The position numbers and the translations under genes are program-made. A stretch of 64,000 nt of DNA, taken from Suillus spraguei (Eukaryota; Basidiomycota; Agaricomycetes; Boletales; Suillaceae). Below, one piece after another: positions 23,124 through 35,396 of the stretch. The stretch covers positions 50,375 to 114,374 of the forward strand of contig JABCPU010000217.1 in NCBI GenBank assembly GCA_016800925.1. Direction: 5' to 3'. The notes beneath the pieces were generated by a model that was given only the letters and a program-made list of their open reading frames with translations, did not search any database and was not told where the DNA came from. Position 1 is the stretch's first letter. Each line of letters begins with the position of its first letter.

Positions 23124-25898
23124 AATTTATGTCTTCGCTTTCTAGAAATCAAGGAACCCCGTTGCGATATGCCGGTCATGTCCTCGTTACCGAGGTGTGT
23201 TCCCTGTGCTCATAGTCAATGCACTGGTTATTGGCCTCCGAAGTAAACACTGTCGACTATCAGCCAATTCACTTGTCACACCTATTCACAGCCAAAATCA
23301 TTAATGCATGGACAAAAAGAATGGCCAAAGGTTGGCAGCGGTTGGTTTTGTCATTTTTGATATTCATTGGTAATACAGGGTATGGTCATCGTTATCATTA
23401 CTCTCTGGTAAGTAAAACTAGCTTTTCTAGAAGATGTCATCAGTGTGGTGCTAACCTGTGCACAAATCTTGGAGCTTAACATGACGTGACGGTCCACATC
23501 TCATTATCAACCCGCAGCCGACCACTCCCTTGTTTTCTTCTAGGTTTCACCTCGAATGAAAAGCATGGTCATTCCCGTGCCGCGGTTGCTCGTTTGCATG
23601 CCATACTACACACGAAACCGTGACATTGTGTTTGTTCTAGCCGACTAGGGCTGAAGTAAGAGAAGAGAAGTCAGAGTGGTGCAAATGCGAGTGAACGTCT
23701 TCCTCCGAAGCATTTGGCACGGCAACAGGTTCCACTTATCTTGTCCAGTAATGGTGTTTTGTACAAGTATTGCCATCCGCTTCAAGCTGCCGCAGTCGCA
23801 ATCAGGTGTTCTATATAGAAATTTCCTCCCTCCATTTGTGTACGTCAGCGCCGCGGGCAAACTTGTGACACGTCTCCAACGATCTGGGGAATTATGTAAA
23901 TAAAATATGGCTATCCTGTACCTCAGTGTAACTGTTATGAGATATCATACCTAAGTAACCCAGTATAAAAGTGAGTTTCTGTTGGTTTGATTTACTATTA
24001 TGTAAATCACTCATATACGTATTTCACCTGAGTAACCCAATATAAGTGAGTTTCAGTTGCTCGGTACATATTATGTAAATCACTCACTTTATCCACGAGT
24101 TTTTATATATATATTAGTACTGAGTACTCATGCGATCACTGCGCAAGCCATGGCGGTTACTACTTGGCGATACGTTATGGTACATGTTTCAAGCAGGAGA
24201 TTATCACGGCTCGCTGACATCTTTGCCTGGCTGTAGGGTATAGATGGCCGACGCTATTCTTATCATTACACGTTGTCGATAATGACCTGTCAGATAATGC
24301 ACTGTGCATCTGTGGCTTCCCACCGCAATCAATTCACTCCACTCCCGACTGTCTTTGCAGGTCCAGGAACAGCAATACCGGGCTCCTAGTCGAGTATTTA
24401 CATAAATGATGTTTGTTCTTGACCATGTAAACAGGTTGCGAACGCAACTGATGAATCGCCACCAGCATGCCCTGTCACGCCCGCGATGATTTTGATAGGA
24501 GACTACTAGGGAACATGTGTTGATTGTTGTGGTTATATTCTAAATTATGTGAATGTGAACTGCGTGGGGAACTTTGTTGATATGTCACAAAGTACTTTTT
24601 TACCCCAGGGTTCTATTTTTTATATTCGGGTGGTATGCACGAGGTGAGCTTGACGTGAGAGCAGCTCTCGTATCTCGTGGAAGTTTACTCAGCTTGAGCC
24701 TTGATCGCATATATTATTTTCATGGCATGCGGAAAAACTTGGTCACGTTGCATGGGGGCGAGAACTTGAAACAATCCTCCTTTGCTGACCAAAGCTGGAC
24801 GATCGAGGAGGCAGTATCATTATCTTCATCGCGATTTGGATGATGTAATTTACGTCACAACACCAGATAGTTCACTCAGAGGAAAGAGCACTTACCATCT
24901 CTGGCCTCGCAGAAGATGATCATGGTAGGGTTGAAAAACACAATCACACGAGGACTGGGATGCTGTGTCTGACTGCAAGGCGTGGCAGTTTTCACCCACG
25001 TTCATTATTCAGTTCATAGCGCAGTGTTTCTACACTTACTCATACTCAGCGCAACTGTAGGATGCGATACGATGGGATTATTACTACTTTGTGTCCTCTG
25101 ACCATTCTCGACGATAGCTGCATTTTTTCGGAGAGCTGTGTCTCATGAACAAGTAGATCTTTGATAACAAAAAGTGGTACAGATATTTTATTGCCTCCAA
25201 TACACTCACTGCTCTTGGATTTAGCATATCTATCTGTACGATTGACACTGCCTACTATGTTTTGATATCATCATTCAGAACGAACTTAAAAAATGAAAAT
25301 GCTAACCTTGAGAGAAATGCCTGTTATAGCTTGCCAAGGCGCTGTTCAGAGCTGTGTTACAACAATCATATTGAGGGGCTGAGGTGGAATCCCTGTAATG
25401 TACTTAGTAAAAATATGTACCTTGAAGATTCACTAGCACTAGTCACACCAGTGGCACATGGCCAAAATCACGAACCTAGTACTATGTAGTTCGATTTTTT
25501 GCGGCGCTCAAAGTTCAAACATCCTGCATCAGTCACTGTTTTGCGATTTTATCAACAACTTCCACTATGATCTCAATGTACAATCCCTTTCTACTTGAAT
25601 TCATGCTGAAACCCCCACTTTACTCAATCAGATATCACCCCTGCCTCTCGTACTCACCAGGCACACTATCTCTGATGAGTATCGCGCCAAGCTTTGGCTG
25701 TGCTCGTAGCATCGGTTTGGAGGCTTAAAATAACCGTGACTAGTAACTACTAGTACGTATAGCGGGGCAATTTCCATTTACTGAATTAATGCTAGTCACC
25801 TTAAGGCCTATCGAACATACTTAAGCGACAGTGCCAACGATGCTCGCCTTGTGGGCAGGTACTACATGGCGCATACTGAGTACCAATATCATTCTGAC
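23124..25898. other. long gene-poor region
   Basis: About 2.8 kb with no recognisable gene. Contains imperfect direct repeats at 23950-24090 and, from about 24960, the left part of the tandem unit that also contains the first DUF6533 gene. Open frames near 24574-24843 and 25262-25489 show no motif and are not conserved in the duplicate. Confidence 0.5.
23950..24090. repeat. imperfect direct repeat, about 70 bp x 2
   Basis: Two copies of a block running AGTAACCCARTATAA, then GTGAGTTTC, then TTATGTAAATCACTCA, starting near 23953 and 24028. Function unknown. Confidence 0.6.
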
Positions 25899-27541
25899 AT
25901 GTCTTCATTACTATCGGTCTCAGACATAGTGAAGTTGCAAACGGTCAAGGTGAGTAAATGGTAGCTTGCCTCTAATAAACTCGAGGTTAACATTATGTCC
26001 GATTAGTACGCCAATTGTGAGTGTCCAGACTCCACGGATCATCCGAAAACTAAACAGCGGCGTTGACTATTGATTTTAGTGGGCAGTCTTGCGGTCCTCG
26101 TGAGTATCAAATACATTTCTTGCGTTTCTAGTACCTCAAATCTCTTCCGACGTTGCAGGTATTTGACTATTGTGTCACTTTTCCCGAAGAGGTTTGAAGA
26201 AATATCCGTCTGTTCATGAGTGTTGTTCTGACCACTCCCCACAGGTGCGATGGACCTGGTTCAAACCATGGGATATAACTCGCGTCATTTTCATCATTTC
26301 CCGATATTTGCCTTTCGCGGGTGCCGGAATGACTGCATACGGTGAGCGACCCCGATGATCCTTATCTTGTGCATTGCTGATTGGCATATCTTAGACGCAC
26401 TACGTGCCAGCAATCAGGTATGCTTGAATGACGAATAGTTTCTACGCTAAGCTGATTGCATGGGAAAAGTGTGCCTCTACTGTGGAAGGATATAGTGAGT
26501 GTACTGCTAAACGGTTCATTCTTCAAAATGCATAACGATGTGAATTTCAGTCGTTCATGTCGTATGTATCGTTGCTGCAGAAGGTGCGTGCTCTATATGC
26601 ATATCGAGAGCGCAGAGATCTCACTTCCTTGGTAGCCTTGCTGGTTATTCGGACCTGGGCATTCTGGCAAAAGAGTAGAAGATTACTGATCGGGTTATCG
26701 GTTTATGCTGCAGTGCGTGTTTTTCTGAGCATGAATGACAGCACAAATTTTTACTATTTTATAGTTGTCAGTTGTTGCCGCCATGGTCGCAGACCTCAGC
26801 CCTACGATGTTGATTCCAGGACGTGAGTTTATCAGTGTTCACGAACGAAAGTCGTTCTAGAATCTAATATGACTGTCAGAGGAGCCTCCCCCAGGAACTT
26901 GTTACTTCGAGAGCACACGCAGCGCTGCAATTGTGTACTTGTTCTTGGCGATGTTCGAGAGCGGTCAGTAATTGTCCAAAGCTATCTATTGCCTTCTCAC
27001 CCATAATAACATGGTAGTGGTGCTGATCCTTACTGTATATAAGAGGATTCGCGACTATAAAGACTTTCAGAGCGACATTGTGATAACCCTATACCGGGAT
27101 AACATGTTTTACATGTTTTGCATCCTTGGTGCGTGGAAACAGTTGGCTCTCGAGATATTGTCGAGTAATACGTTTAAGGAAGCCATCACAATTGCCAATG
27201 TTATTTGCGAGGGTGCACTTCCAGTATGTGGCTGGTCTATCAAGTCCTGCGATTCATTGACTTTCTGTTTTCTGCAGAGTGCCTATAGCAATATGTTTGA
27301 TACGTACGTCACCGGCTGCACTATGACTACTAATTGATCTCGAACCCACTGCACTAGGCTGCAGCTGGTCGTTCACAGTGTTCTAGCATCACGAATTCTA
27401 TTCCGTCTTCGAGAAGACAATGAACGTGTCCACGTACCGTCCATGTCATTAACGACATTTGACACTCAGTTTAACTGTTTACGACCTCCGTCGATGTCGA
27501 TGGGCGGCACGGGTACTCCAATGAAGTTTGAGGGAATGTAG
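25899..27541 (+). CDS. DUF6533 domain multi-pass membrane protein, copy 1
   Basis: Receptor-like seven-helix protein of the DUF6533 type, widely expanded in mushroom-forming fungi, function unknown. Start ATG at 25899 (MSSLLSVSDIVKLQ), then many small exons. Joining them gives the N-terminal domain: LGSLAVLVFDYCVTFPEE, then after an intron VRWTWFKPWDITRVIFIISR and YLPFAGAGMTAY, matching the family's D-Y...E-x-x-x-W...R-Y pattern. Later helices include VVCIVAAEALLVIRTWAFW, AAIVYLFLAMFE, VVLILTVYKRI and FCILA..ANVICEGAL. The cytosolic tail (LASRILFRLRED onward) ends GTPMKFEGM, stop 27539-27541. About ten introns; the junction near 26410-26440 I could not solve cleanly. No clear disabling lesion otherwise. 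Confidence 0.75.
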
Positions 27542-28234
27542 GTGTATGCGGAACCATCGGCCTCTGTTTTTCCATTATTGTCTAATGTACAACTCAATTG
27601 TAATATTATAGGCAAATGACCTGAGGTGATGAATGAAATGGTGATTCATTTCCTTACTTCCTCCGAGCCTGGTTGCGGTATTAATTCTTCTATGCTCCAT
27701 GATGTGCCTGAGCTCCACTTCCGGTAACCTGGTCTTGAAGTCAATCAGCGCGTGGCCTGTCGTTTAACATCATCCCAGTCATCCAGCAGGTTTATGGGAT
27801 CTAGAGTGAGCTGAAAAGCTCAAAGAATAGGGGGTGAGTTTATAGATGCCGATCTGTACCATTTGAATGAGCTTAGAAGATTATGTGCGCGGAATGATAC
27901 TCGCACCGTATAGACTGACTGGGGCATATCTTGGAAAGACGGATCTTGAAACGCGGTGCTTACTGACGACCATAGACAAAGGTGGGACGCTGTGTCTGAC
28001 TGGGGGTGTGGTGGTTTCCAGCCACGTTCATTGTCCACTCCATAGCGTAGTCTTTCTACATTTACTAATGCTCAGCACAACTATAGAATGCGATATGATT
28101 GCTGCATTTTATCGGAGAGCCGTGTCCTATGAACCAGTAGGCTCTGGTACGGATATTTTGTTGCATCCGATGTACTCACTGCTCTTGGGTCCAGCATACC
28201 TATCTTTACAATGAACATTGCTACCGGTAGTGTT
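27542..28234. other. intergenic, start of duplicate unit 2
   Basis: Non-coding. 27990-28235 is homologous to 24965-25260. Confidence 0.5.
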
Positions 28235-29150
28235 GTTGGCAACACTGCGCCATTGCGCCGTGCCAGTGTTGCCACTTTGGCAATTGCCGGCGATATCTCA
28301 GGGGAACTAGTAGTACTACACATCCCTGCAATCGGCACAGAAGTCGGCAGTCACGCAAATGTCACCGTAAGTCACAGCACGTCACATAGGCCGGACTCAA
28401 ACGAGTTGATCACAAGTCCCGTCGAAAATTCTGGAAATACAACTATTGTACTCCAACCAATGGTCAACACATTGAAGGCTGAGATAACTGCTCTCTCTTA
28501 CATCTCACAAACCCCAAAGAGTGCCCGGATGCTCCACCATCTGTCCGCAATGAAGCTTGCAAGGCCTTGTTGCAGAAAGGTGCTGCCATTGGTCTGACAG
28601 AAGCACCGCTTTTCTGTGACTCAAACACACCTGCAAGTTCAGATGTCGCTCCAATCGATCAATCTAATATCGGAACGAGTGCTATCATCAAAAAAAGGAA
28701 GCCTAACACACTCGACGACACAAATCTTGCATGGATAACTCCTTTGGCAAGCCAGAGTCAGGCTGATGACAAGCTGGAGGGGCCTGAAAGTTTAACAGAG
28801 GATCTGCCTTTGAAGAGATTGAGCAACGCATTGCAGAATTCCCATCAGCCATTGATCCCCAGCTGGAAGGGTGCGAGATCTTGGCGGGAAAGGCGTATGA
28901 CCTTGCAGAGCTGGAACAGGTTGGCAAGGGAATTATCCTTGCGGCTTTCGAAGACGATGTTCAGCAGGTGGGATCTGACTTGGAGGATGACCTATCTTGG
29001 GATGTGCAGTCTCTGTTAACTATGAAAAGTGTCTCGTCAATTAATAATCGGTAGTATCATTATGAATTATTATGAATCGTTGACACGTTGATGGTGCGCC
29101 TGAGAGTTTTGCCAATGCGCCAAGTGCCAGCACTTGGTCAAAACTCAGCC
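28235..29150 (+). pseudogene. insertion with broken unknown ORF
   Basis: Present only in duplicate unit 2. Two frames carry protein-like sequence: 28560-28820 (Ser/Asn-rich, containing KKRKPNTLDDTNLAW, a possible nuclear-type basic patch) and 28812-29055 (acidic, EEIEQRIAEFPSAIDPQLEG to a TAG stop near 29053). They would form one ORF if a single-base slip near 28812 were absent. I do not recognise the protein. The left part (28325-28400) matches the 8.5 kb repeat in inverse orientation, so the insertion is probably derived from a mobile element. Clear terminal repeats were not found. Confidence 0.5.
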
Positions 29151-29566
29151 AAAAGTAGTTTTGCCCCCGGCAGTAACTAGTAACTGTCACCCAAAGTCAC
29201 GAACTTCAGTTCGGTCTTTTGCGGTGTTCGGAGTCCTGGTTTGCGATTTTATCAACGACTTTTACTTTGATCTCAATGCACATTCCCTTTGAAATCCTTA
29301 CTTTGATCAATCAGATACCATCCCTCTCCTCTCATACTTTCCAGGTACGCAACGATGAGTATCGCTACAAGCTTTTGCTATGTGGCATCCGAGTTGGTTT
29401 GGCCCGGGAGGCTTAAAATAACTAGCGCAATTTCTATTTACTTAATTAAAATACTATATGGTCACCTTAAGGCCTCTCGAATGCACTTTTAAGCCACGGT
29501 GCCAACGATGCTCGCCTTGTAGGCAGGTACTACAAATCGCATACTGAGTGCCAATATCATTTTGAT

Positions 29567-31195
29567 ATGTCTTCCCTACTATCGGTCCCAGACATGGTGA
29601 AGTTACAGGCGGTCAAGGTGAGTAAATGACGGCTTGCCCCTAATAAATTCGAGGCTAACATTATGTTCGAATTAGTACGCCAATTGTGAGTGTTCACAGA
29701 CCATCATCCCGCAAACTGAACGGTAGCATTGACTATTGATTTTAGTAGGCAGCCTTGCTGTCTTTGTGAGTATTTTTTCGTGTTCCTACCTCAAATCTCT
29801 TCCGACATCACGGTTGCAGGTATTTGATTATTGTATCACTTTTTCTGAAGAGGTCGAGGAAATATCCATCTGTTCGCGAGTGTTGTTCTGACCATTTCCT
29901 ACAGGTGCAATGTACCTGGTTCAAACCATGGGATGCAACTCGCGTCATTTTCGTCATTTCCCGATATTTGCCTTTCGCGGGCATTGCAATGAATGCATAT
30001 GGCGAGTGACCCATTCTGATTCTCCTTATCTTGCGTGTAACTGATGGGAATATCTTAGATGCACTACGTGTCAGCACTGAGGTGAGCTTGGATGGCGATT
30101 AGTTTCTGCGCCAAGCTGATTGCATGGAGAAAGTGCGTCTCTGATCTCGAAGGATATAGTGAGTCTACCTACCAAACGATTCATTTTTCAAAATTCATAC
30201 AACTTAAACGATGTGAATTTCAGTCATTCACGTTGTATGTATCGTTGCTGCGGAAGGTGCGTGTTCTACCTTGCATATTGAGAGCACAATAGATCTCACT
30301 TCCTTGGTAGCCTTGCTGGTTATTCGGACCTGGGCATTCTGGCAAAAGAGTAGAAGATTGTTGTTCGGGTTATTAGCTTATGCTACAGTAGGTGTTCTTC
30401 AGAGCAGGAATGATAAATAGATTTTTATTCTTGTATAGTTCATAATTGCTGCCGCCACAGCCGCACACCTCAGCTCTAAAATGTTGATTCCAGGAGGTGA
30501 GTTCATTAGTATTTACGAACGAACGTCGTTCTAATATGACTTTCAGAAAACCCCCCAGGAATTTGTTACTTCGAGAGCACACACAACACTGCAATTGCGT
30601 ACTTTTTCTTGGCGATGTTCGAAAGCGGTGAGTGATTATCCAAAGCTATCTATTGGCCTTCTTACAATAACAACATGGCAGTGGTGCTGATCCTTACTGT
30701 ATATAAGAGGGTTCGCGACTATAAAGACTTTCAGAGCGACATTGTGATAACCCTATACCGGGATAACATGTTTTACATGTTTTGCATCCTTGGTGCGTGG
30801 AAATAGTTGGCTCTCGAGATATTGTCGAGTAATACGTTGAGGAAGCCATCACAATTGCCAATGTTATTTGCGAGGGTGCACTTCCAGTATGTGGCTGGTC
30901 TATCAAGTCCTGCGATTCATTGACTTTCTGTTTTCTGCAGAGCGCCTATAGCAGTATGTTTGACACGTACGTCGCTGACTGCACTCCGACTACTAATTGA
31001 TCTCGAACTCGTTGCACTAGGCTGCAGCTGGTCATTCACAGTGTCCTAGCATCACGAATTCTATTCCGTCTTCGAGAAGAAAATAAACGTGTCCACGTAC
31101 CGTTCATATCATTAACGACATTTGACTCTCAGTTGAACTGTTTACGACCTCCGTCAATGTCGATGGGCGGCACGGGTACTCCCAATGAAGTTTGA
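29567..31195 (+). CDS. DUF6533 domain multi-pass membrane protein, copy 2
   Basis: Paralogue of copy 1 with the same exon pattern. Start ATG at 29567 (MSSLLSVPDMVKLQ). The DUF6533 core reads LGSLAVFVFDYCITFSEE, then VQCTWFKPWDATRVIFVISR and YLPFAGIAMNAY. Middle and C-terminal helices are nearly the same as copy 1; the block 30690-30960 is almost identical, suggesting recent exchange. Two differences matter: the donor after NAY is GC (GGCGAGTG) where copy 1 has GT, and one extra C near 31181 shifts the last codons so the protein ends at TGA 31193-31195, six residues differently. It also has Cys for Trp in the W-x-W pair (VQCTW). Probably still coding, but less certain than copy 1. Confidence 0.65.
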
Positions 31196-31907
31196 GGGAA
31201 TGTAGGTGTACGCGGAACCATTGGCCTCTGTTATTCCATTCTTATCTAATGCACAACTCAATTGTAATATTATAGGCTAATGACCTGAAGTGACGGATGA
31301 AATGGTGGTTCATTCCCTTGTTTCCTTCGACCCTGGTTGCGATATTAATTCTTCTTATGCGACGTCAGGATAACCCTGCATGATGTGCCTGAGCTTTACT
31401 TCCGTTTTAAAGTCAATAGCGTGGCGTGGCCTGTCATTTAATTGTAGGATCCAGAGTAAGCTGGAAAGCTCAAAGAATAAGGGGCGAGTTTATACATGCC
31501 GATCTGTACCATTGGAATGAGCTTGGGCGATTATGTGCCCAGCATGATACTACTGCCTGCAACGTGTAGACATATCTTGGAAGGAAGAATCCTCTTGAAA
31601 GACGGTGCTTACTCAGACAAAGAACTATAACCAAGTTAGGTGCGTGACTTCGGCACGAACTTCCAAAGGTCTATGAGTTGATAGTACTGCTGTGTATGTT
31701 TGCTATATCCTCAATATTACATAGTGTTGTACCTTGCATAAATTTAGGAATTATCATATAGCAAGTTCAGTTTCTTGCGCCGAACGGCCCTTAGTTCCGA
31801 TCTAACGATAGCTAAACAATATTCAGTTCTTTGTCGTCAACTGCCCGCAACCCTCGACGAGCCAACAGTGCTAGGTCGTAATAATTTCGAAATGTCCATA
31901 TTGAATA
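31196..31907. other. intergenic region, end of duplicate unit 2
   Basis: Non-coding up to the left inverted repeat at 31908. 31480-31620 matches 27840-27960. Confidence 0.45.
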
Positions 31908-34086
31908 GTGATGTTCTGGCCCGGCTTAGGCTCGGCCCGGGGGGCTTAGGCCCACCAGATTATCAAGCCTGAGCCGTGAGTCCAAGCCGGCCGAAAGCCG
32001 GGGCCTTAGGCCCATGCAAGCCGCGGCCCACATGCTGTGATGACGAAACGATGTACGATACTGTATACAAGTACACGCCTTCGGTCGACTCTCGGACGGC
32101 ATACTGTGATGCTTGCAATGCATAGTCACTCTGAAATGTGTCTACAGTAGCATATTTGTACAGTAATATTTGCTCCTGTAAAAACTCTTCGCGTTCCGAA
32201 CTGGAGAAGCAGTGCAATCTCGCTCACTCAGGTTTCATTGGATGGCACAAATGCAGTTTTGTTTGAGATCTAGGTGATGAGGAGGTACTCCGGGATGGGT
32301 CAACTAAGATCCTATGGTCGCCAATACGATCTACGAAAGCTGTGAATTGCGGGTCGTCATGGTCCAAATTGCTGTGATGAGACTCGATATGCGAATGCTA
32401 TGTCACAATGTCGATGACCTTACCGACGATGCGAGAGTTGCGGTCTCTTCTGTTCCGCTACAATGGGACCTGCCTGCCGAAAATCTCTCAAACCTACGGT
32501 AATTTCTCCGAACGGTATTCATGGACAGATTGCACAGCAAAGCCATGAAGTTCATCCCAAATGATTGTTGTGGGGTTTGGAATGAGATCCGCACGGAGAG
32601 TGATTGTTTGGAAGCAGAATTTGCCATAATAGTGAATAAAAGCGTTAGAAAGAACGATGAACACACAGAAGTCGCCATAATAGTAGTTCAGGAGACAGGA
32701 GGAGCCACACAACATATGTGACGATAGGACAAAACAGCACAGTATGACGCGCTGGACATAATTGCGACCGAATGCCGGCGGTTATTCGTGCTTTATGCAG
32801 ATATGATCAGGTATAGTTGTAAATGTAAAAATCGACCCTTGGATTTTTCCAGCTCTTTGGCTACATAAGCACGAATGTCGCGCTCAGTGAATGCGGGTTC
32901 CATCGACACCTGCCTAATATACTGAACACCGTGAAACTCGTTGATGTCATCAAGCGGGCGAGAAGTGACGATGAAGTGGAGGTTGTCTGACAGGTCTGTG
33001 ATTTTGCGAACAGCGGGATTTGGATCTACTCCTCCGCCACTCTCGTTTAGTGCATCGATCACGATCACGATGGGCTCCTCCGTTGACTTACATGATTTCT
33101 TCAGTGGTTCGATAAGAAGTTTCTGCCACTGCTGAATGGTATCCGCTGTCTTCTTGAGCGAACTCGCAGCCTGAACTACATCTATTGTCGCTCGCCTCGT
33201 GTCTCCGGGTCACGGTCAGCCAGGTCGCGCGCGATCATGGAAAATATTTTTTCATGGCGATGATCTGCTTCTCGATGACAGTCAAAAGAGTAACACGAAC
33301 GCTTAGCAATGGTGTGGGCGAAGGCTGATTTGTCCTTGCCTGCAGGACCAGATACCCATAGCACGCGTGGCTGCTGACCCAGTCCGTGACCTCGAAAAGG
33401 ATTTCCGTGCGCATCCCTTGAAGGCATTCTTTTCTGGTATCAAGTCTCGCGCCCCCTGCATAAGTCATACCGCTGAGGTCTAATATTTCTTCTAAAAAGG
33501 TGTGAATATATGTCGAGTCACAAGGACGTCCGAACCCTTACCCGTAAGATGGACGTGTATAGCTATGTCGTGGACGCCTATGACTACGTCGCTAGCAACC
33601 TGGTCCCGGGGGCTTTGCATGAACCTATCGAACACGTGATTGTACTTCTGGATCGTGTCTGTTATTTCCGAGTGAGATGGCTGAAAATGCAACAGCTTGT
33701 TAAGACTCACAAAAGTTCTTGGTCTCCGAATAATTTTTGATAAAAATTTTGCGCATTCACCCGTCTGCTGAGATATCTTTGCAAGGATAGCGCGCATTGA
33801 CGAGATTTTGCGAAGCATGTTGTTGCCTTGTGTGATGAAGCTATAAACTTCAGATAGTCTATCGAACGCGTCGTTGTACTTTTAGATCTCATCTTCTCAA
33901 AAACAACTTGAGTACACACCTTTTCGTAACCAGCAGCCCTGAATACTAGGCCTGTCCAAAGCTGCGGCTTAGGCTTTCCAAACTTGAAGCCCAGGCCCAA
34001 GCCTTGGGCAGGCCGTGACCTGGGCTCGGCTCGACTTATTTAGGCCTGGCTTCGGCTGGCCCGGGGCTTGAAGCCGGGAACATCAC
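31908..34086. mobile_element. inverted-repeat element (TA-flanked) containing an NLR fragment
   Basis: Left end GTGATGTTC (31908) and right end GAACATCAC (to 34086) are perfect 9-bp inverted ends, flanked on both sides by TA, as for Tc1/mariner-type insertion. Inside each end lie 100-150 bp of GC-rich sequence built from GGCTTAGGC/GCCTAAGCC-like words in opposite orientation (31916-32035 and 33950-34075). No transposase was found, so the element would be non-autonomous. Its cargo is the NACHT fragment below. Confidence 0.6.
32793..33890 (-). pseudogene. NLR-like NACHT NTPase fragment
   Basis: Reverse-strand remains of a basidiomycete NLR (STAND NTPase). From 33890: a helical N-terminal region containing KYNDAFDRLSEVYSFITQ and ILAKISQQTGECAKFL, a second related block (ITDTIQKYNHVFDRFM), then the pre-NACHT linker with ARLDTRKECLQGMRTEIL. 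The P-loop VSGPAGKDKSAFAHTIA has Asp where the Walker A Gly before Lys is expected. A frameshift near 33180 precedes ASSLKKTADTIQQWQKLL, the Walker B strand PIVIVIDALNES, and the sensor-like HFIVTSRPLDDI. Similarity stops near 32830; no C-terminal repeat domain (ANK, TPR or WD40) remains. Broken P-loop, frameshift and truncation make this a pseudogene. Confidence 0.75.
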
Positions 34087-35396
34087 TAGATGCAAATTCT
34101 GTAGGGGTATGGCTGTGGTGTGCGCAGAAGATCCTGATGATACCTCTTTGATATTCAATACCCTGATCTCATCGTTGTTGCCGTACGTAGGTGAATGGAA
34201 CCACCTGTGTCTGAACTATAATGAATTAACAATCAGGGATAAATTATGAGCACTATCACCAAGGCGGTATGAAACAGACGAAACTCCAGGTAATTCAGAA
34301 AGTGTTTAACATCCCATTTTCTTGTACTTGTGGCATGAGGAATGTCCTTTGGCTTGCCCATCTAAGAGTGAGGAGCAGGGCGTGCGCTTGCGCTGTCAGA
34401 AAGCATCGTAGATCGATCACTCACAACTCTAACACAGCGAATTGAGACAGGTATCCAGGAAAAGCTGTAATCTTCTGCTCGGCGCCCGACAAGTCAGTTG
34501 AATGAAGACTGCCTCAAAACCATGATGCACAGCTGCACGGAAATTATCGAGGTACATGGAGAGGAAACACCGCCTATGTACACAGCTTCAGGAATGAACA
34601 GAATTCAGAATTCGTGGATACTTTTGTCCAGTGCCACCAAGTGACCACAAACGCTCCCGATTGTCGTTGGGTGATCGGACGCGAGGTAGATGCAGCTGCC
34701 CACGGCTTACCGGAGATGATATACTTACCTTGAGGTTGAGGTTTATATTAAAGGCGCTCCAAGATACATTGCTTCTGGTCGGAGAAAGAGCAACTCCGAA
34801 GTGGACTAGGGCATGTTTAAAGTAGTAGAAATCCGAGATAATTTTAGATATATCACGCCATTACAGATATCTGCGATTTGTGCCGAAATATGATGTTTGG
34901 TAACGCGAGATTCTAGTGTCAGCGTTGACTATTAAGCAGTTCTTCTCGGTACGCATCGAGAACAGACGCGAATAGGAAGCTTTGACGAGTGAAGTCGACC
35001 CGCTGCGTCTCGCTCGGTTACTAGCACCATCGAATGATAATGATCAAGAGCTAGTCACGGTGGACTCCGAGAAGTCTAAGGGACTCCATTCGTGATTCGT
35101 CGCCTCTAGTGATCGAAGATTTAAGATCCCTGCAAGTCAGCCTCAAAATACGACTGTTCCAAGTTTAATATTTACTACCTTGTTTCATGCGCAGCAGGCA
35201 GATTGGTAAAGAAGTCTAAAAGTGAACTACTCTCGTGAAGAAGAGAAGATACTTGGTAAGGCGAGAACTTGGACAGGTCGGAGCGGAAGCAATAAGTTAT
35301 AACCAAACGGAGCACGCTTACTACGTCCCTCTCGACATCGTCGTCCACGACGACCAGCACCATTTCCTCGATTCCCAACACATTCATGACATATCT
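34087..35396. other. intergenic region upstream of ATG4
   Basis: About 1.3 kb with no recognisable gene or repeat; the right part should hold the ATG4 promoter. The ATG4 frame is open back to an ATG at 35235, but no conserved sequence lies there. Confidence 0.45.

Larger units (their letters stand above)
24960..31620. repeat. tandem segmental duplication carrying DUF6533 genes
   Basis: Unit 1 (about 24960-27960) and unit 2 (about 27985-31620) match in order: a leading block (24965-25260 with 27990-28235), the gene upstream region (25440-25890 with 29160-29560), the gene itself, and the trailing block (27840-27960 with 31480-31620). Unit 2 is longer because 28235-29150 has no counterpart in unit 1. 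Confidence 0.8.

Noticed and set aside
23900..24120. Repeated TTATGTAAATCACTCA blocks considered as a CRISPR-like array
   Set aside because: Only two copies, imperfect, with no uniform spacers, and the context is a fungal nuclear genome.
24574..25489. Possible small genes in the gene-poor region
   Set aside because: The frames are not kept in the duplicate unit and show no motif.
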